A stretch of 64,000 bases of DNA from Desulfitibacter sp. BRH_c19. Its GTDB lineage: Bacteria; Bacillota; DSM-16504; Desulfitibacterales; Desulfitibacteraceae. Shown piece after piece: positions 61,751-64,000 of the stretch. The stretch's first letter is position 1; the number at the start of each line of letters is the position of its first letter. The stretch is taken from contig LOER01000023.1 in assembly GCA_001515945.1 (NCBI GenBank), forward strand, positions 101,007-165,006, written 5' to 3'. The notes under the pieces are model-generated. The model had not been told where the DNA came from and searched no databases. It saw only the letters and a list, made by a program, of their open reading frames with translations. The position numbers and the translations under genes were made by a program.

Positions 61751-62398
61751 ATTTGCTTCAATTAAATACGCCCTTACAATTAACCTATCATACTCCCCAT
61801 CTCTAGGTCTTATAACCGGATCACAGGTGGTAAGTGTTAAAGCCGGCGTAGGAGTTGGATCGATTACACTCCAATCCGTACTGTTAGTAATATATACCTC
61901 ATCTACCTGGTAAATATAGTTTTTACCCCTGTACGTTAAATATATTTCATCTCCATTTGTCAACTTATCTAAGTGCCAAAAGGGAGATCCATAGGCATTA
62001 CGATGTCCTGCAATGGATACATTTCCTGTATCCGGATAACCACTTTGTGGATAAAAACTAGGACCAGTTCTTAAATCCGCATCTTCAATTCCATAACCTA
62101 CTGCAAGGCTTAATTCTATGTCTGGTATCGTTAAGAATCCTTCATCTGCTATTAGTTTATCTGGAAATCTTTCAGGAATTACCTTTACGTGATCCTCAAT
62201 TAGCATAACGTAGGAAAGCTCATCTGGTTTGTCTTCCCAGTACCAGGCAGTACTTGCCTTTTGTTGCCCTAATACAAAATATCTGTAATAGGCATTCTCT
62301 AAGAAAGGGAAAAGGGCCAGGGAAACCCCAGCGATTATCAATACTGCACCTATCCAAGATAGAATTCGCTTAAGGTTTCCTGCCCTTTTATGTGTCAT
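61742..62398 (-). CDS. Class D/E-type sortase
   Basis: The protein is 218 residues. An N-terminal membrane helix (about 12-32) precedes the sortase barrel. The catalytic His is in IAGHRNAYG near residue 130, the Cys in LTLTTCDP near 188, and the Arg in YDRLIVRAYL near 205. It links LPXTG-type proteins to the cell wall. AGGATGA precedes the ATG. It follows the LPKTG protein gene, which is its probable substrate. Confidence 0.9.
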   Translation of the reverse strand: MTHKRAGNLKRILSWIGAVLIIAGVSLALFPFLENAYYRYFVLGQQKASTAWYWEDKPDELSYVMLIEDHVKVIPERFPDKLIADEGFLTIPDIELSLAVGYGIEDADLRTGPSFYPQSGYPDTGNVSIAGHRNAYGSPFWHLDKLTNGDEIYLTYRGKNYIYQVDEVYITNSTDWSVIDPTPTPALTLTTCDPVIRPRDGEYDRLIVRAYLIEANKN

Positions 62399-62410
62399 TA
62401 CTCATTCATC

Positions 62411-64000
62411 CTACTTTCTGCCGTATCTTCTTAGGAATAATCCTCCACTTGTTAACATTATACCACTTAATGCAAGAGCTAACATTCCACTTCCACCAGT
62501 CTTAGGAAGTTCAGGCTTAGCTGCAGGTTTTTCTAGAACAATCTCTACTACTTCTGGTTCAGGCTGTGTTTCAGGTTCTTCAGGTACTATCTCAATCTCT
62601 TGAACAGTTGGTTGCTCAGGGTCAACCTTTAGGACTGTAGGTGTTCTAGGGGTTCTAGGGTTGCTGCCGGTAGTCCTAGTATTTGTTATGGTGTAGGTAG
62701 TATCCTCATTTGGTTCAAAGCCGTCTCCTAAGTCACCAGTTGCACTCCAATTTGCTACATTATTTATCCCAGTTTCTTTTATGCTAAAGATTGTTCCTGG
62801 TGCTATTTCAAAAGTAGTTTCGTCTATATCTAATTCTAAAGTTGCTAGTATTTCATCTTCTTCGCCAGGAATGTAGGCTTCTACCTTCCATCCAGAAGGT
62901 CTGCTAGAAGAATTGCTTACCCATACTTTTTTTAATGTTATTGTGATATCTTGGAGTTCTTCTCTTGTATTTGTTACTGTTACATAGGTAGTCTCATCTG
63001 CTACTACACTAAATGCTCCTGCTGGACTGTAAGTGGCTGTGTATCCGGATGGTCCTCCGCTTTCTACTACTGTATAATTTGTTCCTGGAGTCAAGTTTCC
63101 AAAGGTTACTTCTCCATTACTATCTGTATTCTGTGAACTTCCTACTTGAACCTCACCTTTATATAATGTAAAGGTTACTCCTTCGGGGCTAGTTTCATCT
63201 GTATATGATTTGGTAACTTGAACGCTTCCTTTTATAACAACTGTATCTGGTGCGTTTGATACGCCTATATTAGTTGTTTGATCTGCTACTACTTCAAATG
63301 CTCCTGCTGGATTGTAAGTAGCTGTGTAGTTAGATGGTCCTCCACTTTCTACTACTGTATAAGCTGTTCCTGGAGTCAAGTTTGTAAAAGTTACTTCTCC
63401 ATTACTATCTGTAGTATCTTGTCCTACTTGTACTCCGTCATCATATAATGTAAAGGTTATTCCTGATAGGTTAGTATTTCCATCAGTAAATGTTTTCGTT
63501 ACTTTAACGCTTCCTTTTATAACAACTGTATCTGGTGCGTTTGATACGCCTATATTAGTTGTTTGATCTGCTACTACTTCAAATGCTCCTGCTGGATTGT
63601 AAGTAGCTGTGTAGTTAGATGGTCCTCCACTTTCTACTACTGTATAAGCTGTTCCTGGAGTCAAGTTTGTAAAAGTTACTTCTCCATTACTATCTGTAGT
63701 ATCTTGTCCTACTTGTACTCCGTCATCATATAATGTAAAGGTTATTCCTGATAGGTTAGTATTTCCATCAGTAAATGTTTTCGTTACTTTAACGCTTCCT
63801 TTTGTAACAACTGTATCTGGTGCGTTTGATACGCCTATATTAGTTGTTTGATCTGCTACTACTTCAAATGCTCCTGCTGGATTGTAAGTAGCTGTGTAGT
63901 TAGATGGTCCTCCACTTTCTACTACTGTATAAGCTGTTCCTGGAGTCAAGTTTGTAAAAGTTACTTCTCCATTACTATCTGTAGTATCTTGTCCTACTTG
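62411..64000 (-). CDS. LPXTG surface protein with tandem Cna-B repeats (partial, N-terminus off window)
   Basis: About 529 residues are visible; the frame stays open to the window edge. At least three near-identical 95-residue Cna-B-type repeats (GSVKVTKTFTDGNTNLSGIT...SNGEVTFTNLTPG) precede a diverged fourth (SYTDETSPEG), then another beta domain and a Pro/Glu linker. The end is LPKTG, a membrane helix and an RRYGRK tail. It is a stalk-like adhesin or pilin-type protein. The start is outside the window, so any Met or Leu near 63949 is not a real start. Confidence 0.9.
   Translation of the reverse strand, partial: QVGQDTTDSNGEVTFTNLTPGTAYTVVESGGPSNYTATYNPAGAFEVVADQTTNIGVSNAPDTVVTKGSVKVTKTFTDGNTNLSGITFTLYDDGVQVGQDTTDSNGEVTFTNLTPGTAYTVVESGGPSNYTATYNPAGAFEVVADQTTNIGVSNAPDTVVIKGSVKVTKTFTDGNTNLSGITFTLYDDGVQVGQDTTDSNGEVTFTNLTPGTAYTVVESGGPSNYTATYNPAGAFEVVADQTTNIGVSNAPDTVVIKGSVQVTKSYTDETSPEGVTFTLYKGEVQVGSSQNTDSNGEVTFGNLTPGTNYTVVESGGPSGYTATYSPAGAFSVVADETTYVTVTNTREELQDITITLKKVWVSNSSSRPSGWKVEAYIPGEEDEILATLELDIDETTFEIAPGTIFSIKETGINNVANWSATGDLGDGFEPNEDTTYTITNTRTTGSNPRTPRTPTVLKVDPEQPTVQEIEIVPEEPETQPEPEVVEIVLEKPAAKPELPKTGGSGMLALALSGIMLTSGGLFLRRYGRK
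62950..64000 (-). repeat. 285-base tandem repeats inside the surface protein gene
   Basis: Three copies are separated by exactly 285 bases (marker AACAACTGTA at about 63236, 63521 and 63806). Copies two and three are almost identical in DNA; an older diverged copy lies at the 62950 end. The array continues past the edge. Confidence 0.9.

Noticed and set aside
62950..64000. CRISPR-like periodic repeats
   Set aside because: The 285-base units are coding Cna-B domains without spacers.

Overview
The window reads as a chromosomal segment of a low-GC, Gram-positive-type anaerobe of the Clostridia (Peptococcaceae-like; the species cannot be named from this stretch). The DNA is AT-rich. Strong AGGAGG-type ribosome binding sites often sit before GTG or TTG starts. 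There are sortase and LPXTG surface genes, a Gram-positive LexA box, indolepyruvate:ferredoxin oxidoreductase, corrinoid salvage, MtaA-like methyltransferase homologues and many binding-protein ABC importers. Most genes lie on the minus strand in tight operons.

Layout: (1) 0.3-10.6 kb: a minus-strand catabolic operon under a ROK repressor. It has a sugar ABC importer (binding protein, two permeases, MsmX/UgpC-type ATPase), a PIG-L deacetylase, a PfkB kinase, glucosamine-6-phosphate deaminase and two different UroD/MtaA-fold proteins. The parts suggest use of an N-acetylated, possibly methylated, amino sugar. (2) 10.8-13.9 kb: a short DnaE polymerase with a LexA box inside its promoter, plus a DUF6504 gene at the left edge. 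(3) 13.9-19.1 kb: corrinoid uptake and remodelling (BtuF-, BtuC-, BtuD-like, CbiZ), a 44-residue membrane protein and a metallo-beta-lactamase-fold protein. (4) 19.4-24.4 kb: a Q-rich small protein, iorBA, a YdjM-like membrane protein and a formate/nitrite-family channel. (5) 24.6-36.3 kb: nucleoside hydrolase, kinase-like protein, TIGR04282/TIGR04283 glycosyltransferases, a YnjBCD-type importer, a TVP38 protein, a double rhodanese lipoprotein, a LysR regulator and a YeeE-TusA-YeeE set. This looks like a sulfur (or selenium) acquisition and trafficking region. (6) 36.5-39.0 kb: a GltD-type flavoprotein fused to HdrB/D-like CCG domains. (7) 39.2-41.9 kb: a c-di-GMP cassette (DUF5317, membrane HD-GYP, an unrecognised protein) with a 24-residue peptide encoded in a highly folded RNA. 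(8) 42.0-54.5 kb: two Opp/Dpp systems around a ThDP enzyme. The second is complete and preceded by an HTH-peptidase fusion that appears catalytically degenerate. (9) 54.8-58.5 kb: two FtsX-like permeases, a LolD-like ATPase and a DUF2318 protein, resembling the Campylobacter P19-linked iron locus without its Ftr1/P19 genes. (10) 58.7-64.0 kb: a cell-surface region with a CAP-domain protein, a c-di-GMP-I riboswitch before a transglutaminase-like protein, a sortase and a Cna-repeat LPXTG protein that runs off the right edge.

The most promising leads are the HTH/M29 pseudo-peptidase regulator next to the opp operon, the 24-residue peptide with its 5'-3' closed RNA in the HD-GYP cassette, and the amino-sugar operon with two methyltransferase-fold proteins. 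All functions are inferred by reading motifs; no database search was run.
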